DNA of 64,000 nt, from positions 3,876,333 through 3,940,332 of the forward strand of contig KI632513.1 in NCBI GenBank assembly GCA_000504425.1, read 5' to 3'. The notes beneath the pieces are model-generated. The model did not search any database, was not told the origin of the DNA, and worked only from the letters and a program-made list of their open reading frames with translations. Shown here in pieces: positions 8,485-19,957 of the stretch. The stretch's first letter is position 1, and each line of letters begins with the position of its first letter. Made by a program: the position numbers and the translations under genes. This DNA comes from Rhodopseudomonas palustris JSC-3b (GTDB taxonomy: Bacteria; Pseudomonadota; Alphaproteobacteria; Rhizobiales; Xanthobacteraceae).

Positions 8485-9602
8485 ACGCCGCGCCGCGCGA
8501 TGATCGCATCGAGGTGAGTTTGGCCGTGGCGGCCAATCGCGTCGTTGCGGTGAAGATCAGCGCGCGACGTCCGGTCGGGATCGGCCGGCTGGCAGAAGGG
8601 CGAGAGGGTGATGCGGTAGCGGCGCTGCTGCCGCGCCTGTTCGCGCTATGCGGCCGCGCCCATAGCGCGGCGTTTGCGACGGCCTGCGCCATGGCGCGCG
8701 GCACGGCGCTGCCCGAGCGCGCCATGCTCGCGCACAGCGCCGCGGTGCTGGCCGAGCGGATGAGCGAATTGCTGCGCGGCACGCTGGTCGCGCTGGCGGG
8801 GCCAGCGCTGCCGTCCCTCGCGCCGGCGCTGCGCCAGATCAGCGAAGCGGCACGGCGGTTTGACGGCGCGGCGCTGCCGGACACGGCTGCGATCGACGCC
8901 ATTGAAGCGGGGCTTGCGGCGCTCGGCCTGCCGCCGCACTGCTTGGATGATCACGCGAACTATCAGCACTGGCTGGCTGCCGATGGTCCGCTGGCGGCGC
9001 TGCATGCTGCGCTGCTCACCAGCGATGCCGCATTCGGCGCGGTCTCGATCGATGCGCTGGCCGCGAGCGACGATGCCGCGATCGGCGCCGCGCTATGCCA
9101 GCAAGGCGCGCTGTTTGCCGCGCGGCCGCAGCTCGGCGACCGGGTGCCGGAAACTGGCGCGCTGGCCCGCCAGGCCGCGCATCCGCTCATCAAACAGCTT
9201 GGCGCTGGACTTGGCGCCGGACTTGGCGCGCGATTGGTGGCGCGGCTGATCGAAATCCGCGAAACGCCCGATCAACTCCGCGCCGTGCAGCGCGGCGAGA
9301 TACCCGGCGATCTGCTGACGGCCGCGCCGCTCGCCGCAAATGATGCCATCGCCGCGGTGGAGGGCGCGCGCGGCCGGCTGCATCATCTGGTGGCGCTTGA
9401 TCCGCACGGCCGCGTCAGCCGGCTGGAGATGCTGGCGCCGACCGAATGGAATTTCCATCCGCAGGGCGCGCTGCGCCGCGCCTTGAGCGCGCTGCAACTG
9501 CGCGCCGACGGCGCCGATCAACAGCGCGTCGAACGGCTGGTGGCCGCGTTCGATCCGTGCGTGGCGTTTTGCGTCAAGCTGACGGAGGCCGCCGATGCAT
9601 GA
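8481..9602 (+). CDS. hupK: HupK, large-subunit-like maturation scaffold
   Basis: A 373-residue protein related to hydrogenase large subunits but without the N-terminal CxxC pair, as expected of HupK. Toward the C-terminus it keeps APTEWNFHPQGA and FDPCVAFCVK, echoing the DPCxxC of HupL. HupK is believed to act as a scaffold for Fe(CN)2CO delivery or for large-subunit maturation. A short run around 9200-9240 encodes LGAGLGAGLGAR, from a 12-bp tandem repetition. It overlaps hypA by 8 bases, joining the hup and hyp parts into one unit. Confidence 0.88.
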   Translation: MNAAPRDDRIEVSLAVAANRVVAVKISARRPVGIGRLAEGREGDAVAALLPRLFALCGRAHSAAFATACAMARGTALPERAMLAHSAAVLAERMSELLRGTLVALAGPALPSLAPALRQISEAARRFDGAALPDTAAIDAIEAGLAALGLPPHCLDDHANYQHWLAADGPLAALHAALLTSDAAFGAVSIDALAASDDAAIGAALCQQGALFAARPQLGDRVPETGALARQAAHPLIKQLGAGLGAGLGARLVARLIEIRETPDQLRAVQRGEIPGDLLTAAPLAANDAIAAVEGARGRLHHLVALDPHGRVSRLEMLAPTEWNFHPQGALRRALSALQLRADGADQQRVERLVAAFDPCVAFCVKLTEAADA

Positions 9603-9936
9603 GATGGCGCTCTGCGAAAGCGTGATTGAAATCATCGAGCGCGAAGCGCAGCAGCAGAACTTTTCCAAGGTGCGCGCTGTGTGGCTGGAGATCGGTGCGC
9701 TCAGCCATGTCGAACCCGAGGCGCTGCGGTTCTGCTTTTCCGCGATCAGCCGCAACACCATCGCCGCCGACGCGCGCTTTGAGATCATCGGCGTGCCCGG
9801 CGAAGCCTGGTGCATGAAATGCGCGGCCACGGTGCCGCTGGTGCAGCGCTACGAACCGTGCCCGCGTTGCGGCGGGCATCAATTGCAGGTGACCGCGGGC
9901 GAAGAACTGCGCGTCAAGGAATTGGAGGTCGATTGA
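9595..9936 (+). CDS. hypA: Hydrogenase nickel incorporation protein HypA
   Basis: A 113-residue nickel metallochaperone. It begins MHEMALC with the conserved His2-Glu3 nickel ligands, and has the structural zinc site in two CxxC pairs (WCMKCA, CPRCGG). It works with HypB to place Ni in the HupL precursor. The ATG at 9595 overlaps the hupK end, and its stop shares a base with the hypB start. Confidence 0.96.
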   Translation: MHEMALCESVIEIIEREAQQQNFSKVRAVWLEIGALSHVEPEALRFCFSAISRNTIAADARFEIIGVPGEAWCMKCAATVPLVQRYEPCPRCGGHQLQVTAGEELRVKELEVD

Positions 9937-11018
9937 TGTGTACGGTGTGCGGCTGCGGCAGCGCCAAGGTCGAGCAGGGCCAGCAGCACGGTCATCAGCA
10001 TGACCATCCGCATGATCATGACCATGCTCACGACCATGATCACACGCATCACCACGGCCATCACCATCATCATGACGGTGATGGCCATAGTCATAGTCAC
10101 AGCCACAGCCATGCGCACGCGCATTCTCATAGCCATGACCATGATCATCATCACCACGGCGATCATTCTCATGATCATCACCACGCCGATGGCGATCACG
10201 CCTATCACCATAGTCACGATCACGGCCATGACCACCATGATCATGACCACGCGGATCATGATCACCCGGCGCCGAGTGCCGATGGCCGCATCGATTTCGG
10301 CGGCGGGCTGGCCGGCGTGCATGTGCCGGGGCTGACCCAGGCGCGCGTGGTGCAGATCGAGCGCGATATCCTCGCCAAGAATGACGATTATGCGCGCCGC
10401 AACCGGGCGCGGTTCGCGGCCGGCGGCGTGTTCGTGCTCAATCTCGTGTCCAGTCCGGGCTCGGGCAAAACCTCGCTGCTGGTCAAGACCATCACCGACC
10501 TGAAAGGCCGTTATCCGATCGCAGTGATCGAAGGCGATCAACAGACCGCCAATGACGCGCAGCGCATTCGCGCCACCGGCGCGCCCGCGATCCAGATCAA
10601 TACTGGCAAGGGCTGCCATCTCGACGCGCATATGGTCGGCCATGCGCTCGAGCAATTGCCGCCGCTCACCGATGGCCTGCTGTTCATCGAAAACGTCGGC
10701 AATCTGGTCTGCCCCGCGGCGTTCGATCTTGGCGAAGCGCATAAGGTGGTGGTGCTGTCGATTACCGAAGGCGAAGACAAGCCGATCAAATATCCCGACA
10801 TGTTTGCCGCGGCCGATCTGTTGCTGCTCAACAAGATCGATCTGTTGCCGCATCTCGATTTCGATCTGGCTTCGACCATCGAATATGCGCGCCGCGTCAA
10901 TCCCAAGATCGAGGTGCTGACGGTGTCGGCGCGCAGCGGCGAGGGGCTGCCGGCGTTCTATGCCTGGATCGACAAGCGCGCCGCTGCGGCGCGCGCGGCG
11001 GCCAAGGCGGCGGAGTAA
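9936..11018 (+). CDS. hypB: HypB, GTPase for nickel insertion with a very long His-rich tract
   Basis: SIMIBI-class GTPase that loads nickel into HypA/HupL. It begins MCTVCGCG, the CxxCGC high-affinity Ni motif. Residues about 18-112 form an exceptionally histidine-rich tract with roughly 49 His, mostly HD and HS pairs, that can store nickel. The GTPase domain follows with P-loop SSPGSGKTS, switch region and NKID motif. The start at 9936 is fixed by the CxxCGC motif. Total 360 aa, longer than HypB proteins lacking the tract. The DNA of the tract is rich in cat/cac repeats and could vary in length between strains. Confidence 0.97.
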   Translation: MCTVCGCGSAKVEQGQQHGHQHDHPHDHDHAHDHDHTHHHGHHHHHDGDGHSHSHSHSHAHAHSHSHDHDHHHHGDHSHDHHHADGDHAYHHSHDHGHDHHDHDHADHDHPAPSADGRIDFGGGLAGVHVPGLTQARVVQIERDILAKNDDYARRNRARFAAGGVFVLNLVSSPGSGKTSLLVKTITDLKGRYPIAVIEGDQQTANDAQRIRATGAPAIQINTGKGCHLDAHMVGHALEQLPPLTDGLLFIENVGNLVCPAAFDLGEAHKVVVLSITEGEDKPIKYPDMFAAADLLLLNKIDLLPHLDFDLASTIEYARRVNPKIEVLTVSARSGEGLPAFYAWIDKRAAAARAAAKAAE

Positions 11019-11022
11019 CGCG

Positions 11023-13281
11023 ATGGCGCCGAGCCCCACGAGCGCCAGCTCGGCCAGCCGCGCCCGGGTGCGGGTGCGCGGCGCCGTGCAGGGCGTGGGG
11101 TTTCGGCCGTTCGTGTATCGGCTCGCCAGCCGCTATCAGCTCGGCGGCTATGTCGCCAATGATGCCGAGGGCGTGCTGATCGAAGTCGAGGGTTCGGCGT
11201 TGACGGAATTCGTCGCGGCGCTGCGTGATGAAGCGCCGCCGCTGGCGCGGGTCGAAGCGGTCGAGACCGAGCCGCTGCGGCCGCTGGGCGAGCGCGGCTT
11301 TGCGATCGCGAGCAGCCGCGCCGGCCGGCAAGCGACCCGGATCGGCGCCGATGCCGCGACCTGCGAAGCGTGTCTCGACGAGCTGTTTGATCCGCAAAGC
11401 CGGTTTCATCTCTATCCGTTCGTGAACTGCACCCATTGCGGGCCGCGCTACACGCTGACCCGGCAATTGCCCTATGACCGCGCCAACACCGCGATGGCCG
11501 GCTTTGCGATGTGCGCCGCCTGCCAGCGCGATTATCAAGGTCCGCATGACCGTCGCTTTCATGCCGAGCCGATCGCCTGCCCGGAGTGCGGGCCGAAGCT
11601 GAGCCATGACATTCCGGAGATCGTGGCGCGCTTGCGCCGCGGCGAGATCGTCGCGCTGAAAAGCCTCGGCGGCTTTCATCTAATGTGCGACGCAAGCCAG
11701 CAAACAGCGGTGGCCGAGCTGCGCCGGCGCAAGGGCCGCGACGCAAAACCGTTTGCGGTGATGATCGCTTCTGAAGCGTCGCTTGATGCGATTGCCGAGG
11801 CGAGCGCTGCTGAGCGCGAACTGCTGCGCTCGGTGGAGCGGCCGATCGTGCTGCTCAAGAGCCGCGGCACGCTGGCGCCTGGGATCGCGCCGTCGCTCGA
11901 CCGGATCGGCGTGATGCTGCCTTATACGCCGCTGCATCATCTGTTGTTTCACGCCGCTGCTGGCGCGCCGCATGGACGGGACTGGCAGCAGGCGTCAGTC
12001 GATCTGGTGCTGGTCGCGACCAGCGCCAATCTCGGCGGCGATCCGATCGTCACCAGCGAGGCCGAGCAACAACTCGGCAGCATTGCCGATGTCATTGTCG
12101 ATCATGATCGGCCGATTGTGGTGCGCGCCGATGACAGCGTGGCGATGGTGCTGGACGAGCAGCCCTATCTGCTGCGCCGTTCGCGTGGCTATGTGCCGCG
12201 CCCGGTGCAATTGCCGCACGAACTGCCGCCGGTGCTGGCGGTCGGCGGATTGCTGAAAGCGACCGTGACCGCGACCCGCGGCCGCGAAGCCTTTGTCTCG
12301 CAGCATATCGGCGATCTTAGCAGCGCCGCTACCGTGTGGTTCTTTGAGGAGATGGTCGCGCATCTATTGGCGATGCTGGACACGGAGCCGGTGCTGGTCG
12401 CCCACGATCTGCACGCCGATTTCGCCTCGACGCGCTTTGCGGAAAGTCTCGGCCTGCCGCTGCTCGGCGTGCAGCATCATCACGCCCATGTCGCGGCGAT
12501 CGCCGCCGAACACGGCGTCACTACGCCGCTGCTCGGGCTGGTGCTCGATGGTCACGGCGTCGGTAGCGATCGCGGCAATTGGGGCGGCGAATTACTGCGC
12601 GTCGATGGCCCACGCTTTCAGCGGCTCGGCCATCTGCAGTCCTTGCCATTGCCGGGCGGCGATGTCGCGGCGCGCGAGCCGTGGCGCATGGCGGCAGCAG
12701 CTTTGGCGACGCTGCACCAGGGCGATCAGATCGCGGCGCGCTTTGCTGATCAGAAAGCGGCGCCGCTATTGGCGCAATTGCTGGCGCGCGGCACCGTCCC
12801 GCGCACCAGCAGTGCGGGGCGGTTGTTCGACGCCGCGGCCGGGCTGCTCAAGGTGTGCGCCGTGCAGCATTACGAGGGCCAAGCCGCGATGGAGTTGGAA
12901 GCACTGGTCACTACGCCGCGCGTTGATGGTGGCCTTTGGCAGATCGATGGCGATCAGCTCGACCTGACGCCGCTGCTGGCGCGGCTCGCGACGCCGGGCT
13001 TCGATGCACGCCAAGGCGCCGAGCTGTTCCACGGCACGCTCGCCGCCGCGCTCGCCGACTGGGTGATCCAAACGGCCGAGCACAGCGGGCTGAGCACGGT
13101 CGCGCTCGGCGGCGGCTGCTGTCTCAACCGCGTGCTGATGACGGAACTCATGCCACGGCTGCGCGCGGGTGGGCTGACGCCGCTCATCGCGCGGGCCGTG
13201 CCGCCCAATGATGGCGGGCTCAGCCTCGGCCAGGCCTGGGTCGCCGGCCTCACTGTGATCGAACAAGCTTCAGGAGCGTAA
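11023..13281 (+). CDS. hypF: Carbamoyltransferase HypF
   Basis: Makes the thiocarboxamide precursor of the active-site cyanide ligands from carbamoyl phosphate. Domain order is complete in 752 aa: acylphosphatase (RVRGAVQGVGFRPFVY, residues ~15-95), two CxxC zinc fingers (CEACLDE/CTHCGPRYT and CAACQRDY/CPECGPKL), YrdC-like domain (~195-380), and Kae1-like domain with HHHAHVAA and DGHGVG. The ATG at 11023 leaves 13 residues before the acylphosphatase core and starts 4 bases after hypB. The product is handed to HypE. Confidence 0.97.
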   Translation: MAPSPTSASSASRARVRVRGAVQGVGFRPFVYRLASRYQLGGYVANDAEGVLIEVEGSALTEFVAALRDEAPPLARVEAVETEPLRPLGERGFAIASSRAGRQATRIGADAATCEACLDELFDPQSRFHLYPFVNCTHCGPRYTLTRQLPYDRANTAMAGFAMCAACQRDYQGPHDRRFHAEPIACPECGPKLSHDIPEIVARLRRGEIVALKSLGGFHLMCDASQQTAVAELRRRKGRDAKPFAVMIASEASLDAIAEASAAERELLRSVERPIVLLKSRGTLAPGIAPSLDRIGVMLPYTPLHHLLFHAAAGAPHGRDWQQASVDLVLVATSANLGGDPIVTSEAEQQLGSIADVIVDHDRPIVVRADDSVAMVLDEQPYLLRRSRGYVPRPVQLPHELPPVLAVGGLLKATVTATRGREAFVSQHIGDLSSAATVWFFEEMVAHLLAMLDTEPVLVAHDLHADFASTRFAESLGLPLLGVQHHHAHVAAIAAEHGVTTPLLGLVLDGHGVGSDRGNWGGELLRVDGPRFQRLGHLQSLPLPGGDVAAREPWRMAAAALATLHQGDQIAARFADQKAAPLLAQLLARGTVPRTSSAGRLFDAAAGLLKVCAVQHYEGQAAMELEALVTTPRVDGGLWQIDGDQLDLTPLLARLATPGFDARQGAELFHGTLAAALADWVIQTAEHSGLSTVALGGGCCLNRVLMTELMPRLRAGGLTPLIARAVPPNDGGLSLGQAWVAGLTVIEQASGA

Positions 13282-13286
13282 CCGCG

Positions 13287-13523
13287 ATGTGTCTCGCCAT
13301 TCCTGCCGAAATCACGGAACTGCTGCCCGAGCAGATGGCGCGGGTGTCGCTCGATGGTGTCAGCAAGGCGGTGTCGGTGGCGCTGATCGAGAACCCGCAG
13401 GTCGGCGATTATGTGGTGGTGCATGTCGGCTTCGCGCTCGCCCGCATCGATCCGGAGGAAGCGCGCCGCACGCTCGACCTGTTGGCCGAGCTTGGCGGCG
13501 ACAGCCAGGGAGCCGCGGCATGA
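13287..13523 (+). CDS. hypC: Hydrogenase assembly chaperone HypC
   Basis: A 78-residue chaperone with the essential N-terminal MCLAIP motif (Cys2). It binds HypD during Fe(CN)2CO assembly and then the large-subunit precursor. Five bases separate it from hypF, and its TGA overlaps the hypD ATG. HupF, earlier in the locus, is its longer paralogue. Confidence 0.96.
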   Translation: MCLAIPAEITELLPEQMARVSLDGVSKAVSVALIENPQVGDYVVVHVGFALARIDPEEARRTLDLLAELGGDSQGAAA

Positions 13524-14659
13524 AATATGTCGATGAATATCGCGACGGCGCGCTGGCGCGCAAAGTGGCGGCGGCGATCGCTGCGGCCGCCGATCCGCAG
13601 CGCAGCTACGCCTTCATGGAATTCTGCGGCGGCCACACCCACGCGATCTCGCGCTATGGCCTGGAAGATCTCTTGCCCGGCAATGTGCGCATGGTGCACG
13701 GCCCCGGCTGCCCGGTCTGCGTATTGCCGATCGGCCGGATCGACATGGCGATCGCGCTGGCCTCGCGCCCCGAGGTGACGCTGTGCACCTATGGCGATCT
13801 GATGCGCGTGCCCGGTTCGCGCGGCAGCTCGCTGCTGCGCGCCAAGGCCGCGGGCGCCGACATCCGCATGGTGTATTCCACGCTCGACGCGCTGGCGATC
13901 GCACAGGCCGAGCCGCAGCGCCAGGTGGTGTTTCTGGCGATCGGCTTTGAAACCACCACGCCGCCGACCGCGCTCGCCATTCGCATCGCCGCCAGCAAGC
14001 AGCTCAGCAATTTCAGCGTGTTCTGCAATCACGTGCTGACTCCGCCGGCGATCCGCGGCATCCTCGACCATCCCGATGTCGATGCTGGCGCAGTGCCACA
14101 GCTCGATGGCTTCATCGGCCCGGCGCATGTCAGCGCGGTGATCGGCTCCAATGCCTTTGCGGAATTTGCCGAACGGTTTCGCAAGCCGGTGGTGGTCGCC
14201 GGCTTTGAACCGCTCGATGTCATGCAATCGATCCTGATGCTGATCCAGCAGGTCAATGACGGCCGCCATCAGGTCGAGAACCAATATGTGCGCGCGGTGA
14301 CGCCGGAGGGCAATCAGATCGCGCAGGCGGAAGTCGCGAGCTATTTCGAGCTGCGCGACAGTTTTGAATGGCGCGGCTTTGGCCGGGTGCCGGCCAGCGG
14401 TCTGCGCCTCAAGGCCGAGTATGCGGCGTTCGATGCCGAACGCCGGTTCGAGATCGAAGAAGTGTCGGCGCCCGATAATCCGGCCTGCGAATGCGGCGCG
14501 ATCTTGCGCGGCGTGAAGCGGCCGACCGACTGCAAATTGTTCGGCACCGCCTGCACGCCGGAAACGCCGATGGGGTCGTGCATGGTGTCCTCGGAAGGCG
14601 CCTGCGCCGCGCATTGGACCTATGGCCGGTTCCGCGATCACGCCAGGAGAGTGGCATGA
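13520..14659 (+). CDS. hypD: Hydrogenase maturation protein HypD
   Basis: A 379-residue FeS protein that is the scaffold on which Fe receives CN and CO. Visible signatures are FMEFCGGHTHA, HGPGCPVCVLP, GFETTTPPTA and, near the end, the cysteine-rich region (CECGAILRG, CKLFGTACTPETPMGSCMVS) holding the [4Fe-4S] cluster. Its start overlaps the hypC stop (ATGA), and its stop overlaps the hypE start. All expected cysteines seem present. Confidence 0.97.
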   Translation: MKYVDEYRDGALARKVAAAIAAAADPQRSYAFMEFCGGHTHAISRYGLEDLLPGNVRMVHGPGCPVCVLPIGRIDMAIALASRPEVTLCTYGDLMRVPGSRGSSLLRAKAAGADIRMVYSTLDALAIAQAEPQRQVVFLAIGFETTTPPTALAIRIAASKQLSNFSVFCNHVLTPPAIRGILDHPDVDAGAVPQLDGFIGPAHVSAVIGSNAFAEFAERFRKPVVVAGFEPLDVMQSILMLIQQVNDGRHQVENQYVRAVTPEGNQIAQAEVASYFELRDSFEWRGFGRVPASGLRLKAEYAAFDAERRFEIEEVSAPDNPACECGAILRGVKRPTDCKLFGTACTPETPMGSCMVSSEGACAAHWTYGRFRDHARRVA

Positions 14660-15702
14660 GCAGCCGCATCAAGCATCGCAAGCTCGATCTCAAGGACGGC
14701 CGCGTCGATCTCGCCCATGGCTCCGGCGGCCGGGCGATGGCGCATCTGATCGCGGAATTGTTCCAGCCTTCGCTCGACAATGACTGGCTGCGCCGCGGCA
14801 ATGATCAGGCGGCGTTCGATGTCGCTGGCGGCCGCATGGTGATCACCACCGATGGCTATGTGGTGTCGCCGCTGTTCTTCCCGGGCGGTGATATCGGCTC
14901 GCTGGCGGTGCACGGCACCATCAACGACATCGCGATGTCCGGCGCCAAGCCGCTGTATCTGTCGGCGGCCTTCATCATCGAAGAAGGCTTTCCGCTGCGC
15001 GATCTGCAGCGCATCGCCGATAGCATGGGTGCGGCCTCGCGCGCCGCCGGCGTGCCGGTGGTCACCGGCGATACCAAGGTGGTGGAGCGCGGCAAGGCCG
15101 ATGGCGTGTTCATCACCACCACTGGGGTCGGCGTAGTGCCGGCCGGTCTCGATCTGTCGGCGCAGCAGGCGCAGGTCGGCGACAAAGTGCTGCTGTCGGG
15201 CACGATCGGCGATCACGGCGTCGCGGTGATGTCGCAGCGCCAGAACCTCGCCTTCGAAACCTCGATCGTGTCGGACTCCGCCGCGCTGCATGGCTTGGTG
15301 GCGGCGATGGTGGCGGCCGCGCCGCAGGCGCTGCGCGTGATGCGCGATCCAACGCGAGGTGGGCTCGCCGCGACGCTCAACGAATTGGCGCAGCAATCGG
15401 GCGTCGGCTTCCGGCTCGATGAGCAGCAACTGCCGGTGCGGCCGGAAGTGGCGGCGGCGTGCGAGCTGCTCGGGCTCGATCCGCTTTATGTCGCCAATGA
15501 AGGCAAGCTGGTCGCGGTCGTCGCCGGTGACGCGGCCGACAGCGTGCTGGCGGCGATGCGCGCCCATCCGCTCGGCCGCGATGCCGCGCTGATCGGCGAG
15601 GTGGTCGAGGATGACCATCGCTTTGTGCAGATGACGACGAGTTTCGGTGGCGGCCGCATTGTCGATTGGTTGTCGGGCGAGCAATTGCCGCGGATCTGCT
15701 GA
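14656..15702 (+). CDS. hypE: Hydrogenase maturation protein HypE
   Basis: AIR-synthase-like ATPase that dehydrates the carbamoyl group received from HypF to a thiocyanate. The 348-residue protein has the N-terminal DLAHGSGGRAM motif and TTDGYVVSPLFFPGGDIG, and ends exactly with PRIC, whose terminal cysteine is the carbamoylated residue. The start at 14656 overlaps the hypD stop. It closes the hypABFCDE series in the usual order. Confidence 0.97.
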   Translation: MSSRIKHRKLDLKDGRVDLAHGSGGRAMAHLIAELFQPSLDNDWLRRGNDQAAFDVAGGRMVITTDGYVVSPLFFPGGDIGSLAVHGTINDIAMSGAKPLYLSAAFIIEEGFPLRDLQRIADSMGAASRAAGVPVVTGDTKVVERGKADGVFITTTGVGVVPAGLDLSAQQAQVGDKVLLSGTIGDHGVAVMSQRQNLAFETSIVSDSAALHGLVAAMVAAAPQALRVMRDPTRGGLAATLNELAQQSGVGFRLDEQQLPVRPEVAAACELLGLDPLYVANEGKLVAVVAGDAADSVLAAMRAHPLGRDAALIGEVVEDDHRFVQMTTSFGGGRIVDWLSGEQLPRIC

Positions 15703-15735
15703 GGACGGATGACGTTGCGTGAGCGAGGTGATGCG

Positions 15736-17236
<1,501 letters not shown>

Positions 17237-17244
<8 letters not shown>

Positions 17245-18619
17245 ACGCGGCGAGAGCGGGTCCAAGGTCGGAGCCGAGATCGGGCTCAAGACCGGGCTGC
17301 TCGATCGGGCCGGCGCCGGGCTGCCGTTCGCGCTCGCCAGCGATCAGGAAACGGCGTGGATCGAAGTGATCCGCAAGATGGACGAAGTGTACGCCGACCT
17401 GCTGCGCTACGAGACCGAGCTGGAAGACAAGAACACCGCGCTCGAAGAAGCGCAGGCGTTCATTTCCAGCGTGATCGAGGCGGTGTCCGATGTGCTGATC
17501 GTGTGCGATCGCGACGGACGGGTGCTGCAGATCAATCCGGCGGCGATGCAACTGCTCGGCTGCCGCAGCGAGGATGTCGCGCAGCGCTCGCTCGCCGATC
17601 TGCTCGATCCGGCCGATCGGCGCCAGGCTGCCGCGCTGGTTGGCGCGCAGGCTTCAAGCGATGTCGTCAATCTCGAAGTGCGCTTTGTCACCGCGCATGG
17701 TCCGTCCGATCTCTTTGCCGTCAACGCCGCCACTCGCCACGATCCGATGGGCGTGCGCGTCGGCACCGTGCTGACCGCGCGGCCGATCGGCGAGCTGCGC
17801 CGCGCCTATGAGGCGCTCCATGCCGCGCATAGCAAGTTGCAGCGCGCGCAGCGGCAATTGATCGAGCAGGAGAAGATGGCGAGCCTCGGCCGGCTGGTGG
17901 CCGGTGTCGCCCATGAGCTGAACAATCCGATCAGCTTCATCTATGGCAACATCCATACGCTGGAGCGCTATCGCAAGCGGCTCAGCAATTATCTGCAGGC
18001 GCTGCATGGCGACGCCGATGCCGACGAGATCGCCGCGCTGCGCCGCGAGCTGCGCATCGACGCGCTGCTCGACGATTACGGCTCGCTGATCGAGGGCACG
18101 CTGGAAGGTGCGACACGGGTGTCGGATGTCGTCAAAAATCTGCGGCGGCTGAGCTTTTCCAAACCCGGCGAGATGCAGAGCATTGATGTCGAGCGCGTGC
18201 TGCGCACCGCCGCGCTGTGGGCGACGCGCGCCAAGCCCGGCCATGTCGAGCTGACTTTTGATCTTGAACCAGAGCTGGCGGTGACCGGCCATGAAGGCCA
18301 GTTCCACCAGATCATCGTCAATCTGATCGACAACGCCATCGATGCGGTGCGCGGCCAAGCGGCGCCCAGCATCACCATCAGCGCGCGCCGCCAGGGCGAT
18401 GACATCGCGATCACCATCGCCGATAACGGCCATGGCCTGTCGGAAGCCGCGATCGACCTGCTGTTCGAGCCGTTCTTCACCACCAAGCCGGTCGGCGAGG
18501 GCACCGGGCTTGGGCTGTGGATCAGCTATGGCATCGCGCGCGAACATGGCGGCTCGCTCAGCGCCGCCAACCGCCCTGAGGGCGGCGCGGCCTTCGTGCT
18601 GACCCTGCCGGCGGGCTAG
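17237..18619 (+). CDS. hoxJ: HoxJ/HupT-type PAS sensor histidine kinase
   Basis: A soluble kinase of 460 aa with no membrane segment. It has an N-terminal region with a short coiled coil, a PAS domain (~75-190), an H-box (VAGVAHELNNPISF, phospho-His near 223) and an HATPase domain with N-box (LIDNAIDAV), G1 (DNGHGLS) and G2 (GEGTGLGLWIS). HupT/HoxJ kinases interact with the HupUV sensor hydrogenase and phosphorylate HoxA/HupR when H2 is absent. Its start overlaps the hoxA end by 8 bases, so the two are coupled, and hupV at the left edge completes the sensing chain. Confidence 0.9.
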
Positions 18620-18645
18620 GGCCTGCACCTTGATCGCACCGGCCG

Positions 18646-18670
18646 ACTCTCTCTATATGAGAGTGTTGTT
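18646..18670 (+). terminator. Candidate terminator after hoxJ
   Basis: A 6-bp stem ACTCTC/GAGAGT with a 7-base AT-rich loop is followed by GTTGTTT. The stem is short, so strength is doubtful, but it lies 26 bases after the last gene of the hydrogenase locus, where a terminator is expected. Confidence 0.45.
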
Positions 18671-18736
18671 TGATCACGCGCGCCACGCGAATCTGCGCAC
18701 GCCACGGCGCCAGTCTCCACGGCGCAGTCTGAAGCG

Positions 18737-19957
18737 ATGCGTTTCTCGTTCATCCACGCCGCCGATCTGCACATCGACAGTCCACTGCTCGGCCTGAGCC
18801 TGAAGGACGCCGCGGTGGCGCAGCGCTTTGCGCAGGCCGGCCGGCAAGCGGTCGAAGCTTTGATCGAGCAGACCATCGCCAGCGAGGCGCGGTTCCTGAT
18901 CCTGGCCGGCGATATTTTCGACGGCGATTGGAAAGACGTCTCGACCGGGCTGTTCTTCGTGCGCGCTTTGGGCGCGCTGCACCGCGCCGGCATTCCGGTT
19001 TTCATGGTCAAGGGCAATCACGACGCCGAAAGCGTGATGTCGCGCGATCTGCCCTATCCGGACACGGTGCGCGCGTTCCGCTCCAGCAAGGCCGAGACCT
19101 TTACGCTCGATGATTGCCGGGTCGCGCTGCATGGCCGCAGTTTTCCGCATCGGCTGACCGCCGATTTCGTCGACAGCTATCCGCAGCGGCGCGATGGCTG
19201 GCTCAATATCGGCGTGCTGCACACCTCGCTTGACGGCACCCGCGGCCATCAAGGCTATGCGCCGTGCAAAGTCGATGATCTGAGGCGCTTTGGCTATGAT
19301 TACTGGGCGCTCGGCCATGTGCACGCCGCCGAAATCGTCAGCCGCGAGCCGTGGATCGTCTATCCCGGCAATCTGCAGGGCCGCAGCGTGCGCGAGACCG
19401 GGCCGAAGGGCGCGATGCGCGTCACGGTCGAAGATGGCCGGGTGGTCGAGGTTATGCCTCTGGTGCTCGATGGTGCGCGCTGGGCGCATCTTGAGATCGA
19501 CCTGACCGGCATCAGCGACGACGCAGCGTTGCAGGCCAGTCTGCACGACGCGCTCGCTGCCAGCCACGCGCAATGCGACGGCCGGCCGCTGGCGGCGCGG
19601 CTGACGCTGACCGGCACCACGGCGCTGCATAATCATCTGATCGCGAAACGCGACACGCTGCAGGACGAGCTGCGTGCGTTCGGCTTCCAACTCGCAGCCG
19701 ATTGCTGGGTCGAACAGCTCAAGGTACGCACCGCGCCGCCGCCGCGCCCGGTGTTGCAAGGCACCGATGCGCTCGATGTCAGCGCGCTGCTCGCCGAGGT
19801 CGCCGCCGATCCGGAATTCGAAGTGACGATCGGCGAACTACTCGAAACCGTGAAGGCCAAGCTGCCCAAGGATCTTCATGATGCCTTGGCGACGCCAGAA
19901 CTTACGCAGCGCCTGGCGCAAGACGCCGCGGCCTTGCTGGCGGGAGAGCTGTCGTGA
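18737..19957 (+). CDS. YhaO/SbcD-like metallophosphoesterase (Mre11-type nuclease)
   Basis: A 406-residue calcineurin-like phosphoesterase. Metal-binding motifs of the Mre11/SbcD type occur in order: HAADLHIDSP, AGDIFDGDWK, VKGNHDAE, VLHTSLDG and LGHVHAAE. The C-terminal ~150 residues form the cap/partner-binding part. The closest named family is Bacillus YhaO, whose gene is paired with yhaN as here. A role in DNA end processing is inferred from the family. Its stop overlaps the next gene by 4 bases, indicating a two-subunit complex. Confidence 0.87.
   Translation: MRFSFIHAADLHIDSPLLGLSLKDAAVAQRFAQAGRQAVEALIEQTIASEARFLILAGDIFDGDWKDVSTGLFFVRALGALHRAGIPVFMVKGNHDAESVMSRDLPYPDTVRAFRSSKAETFTLDDCRVALHGRSFPHRLTADFVDSYPQRRDGWLNIGVLHTSLDGTRGHQGYAPCKVDDLRRFGYDYWALGHVHAAEIVSREPWIVYPGNLQGRSVRETGPKGAMRVTVEDGRVVEVMPLVLDGARWAHLEIDLTGISDDAALQASLHDALAASHAQCDGRPLAARLTLTGTTALHNHLIAKRDTLQDELRAFGFQLAADCWVEQLKVRTAPPPRPVLQGTDALDVSALLAEVAADPEFEVTIGELLETVKAKLPKDLHDALATPELTQRLAQDAAALLAGELS

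Noticed and set aside
10000..10335. Long alternative frames (plus and minus) within the hypB His tract
   Set aside because: They are rich in Ile, Thr and Met simply because of the cat/gac repeats in another frame; hypB is clearly the real gene.
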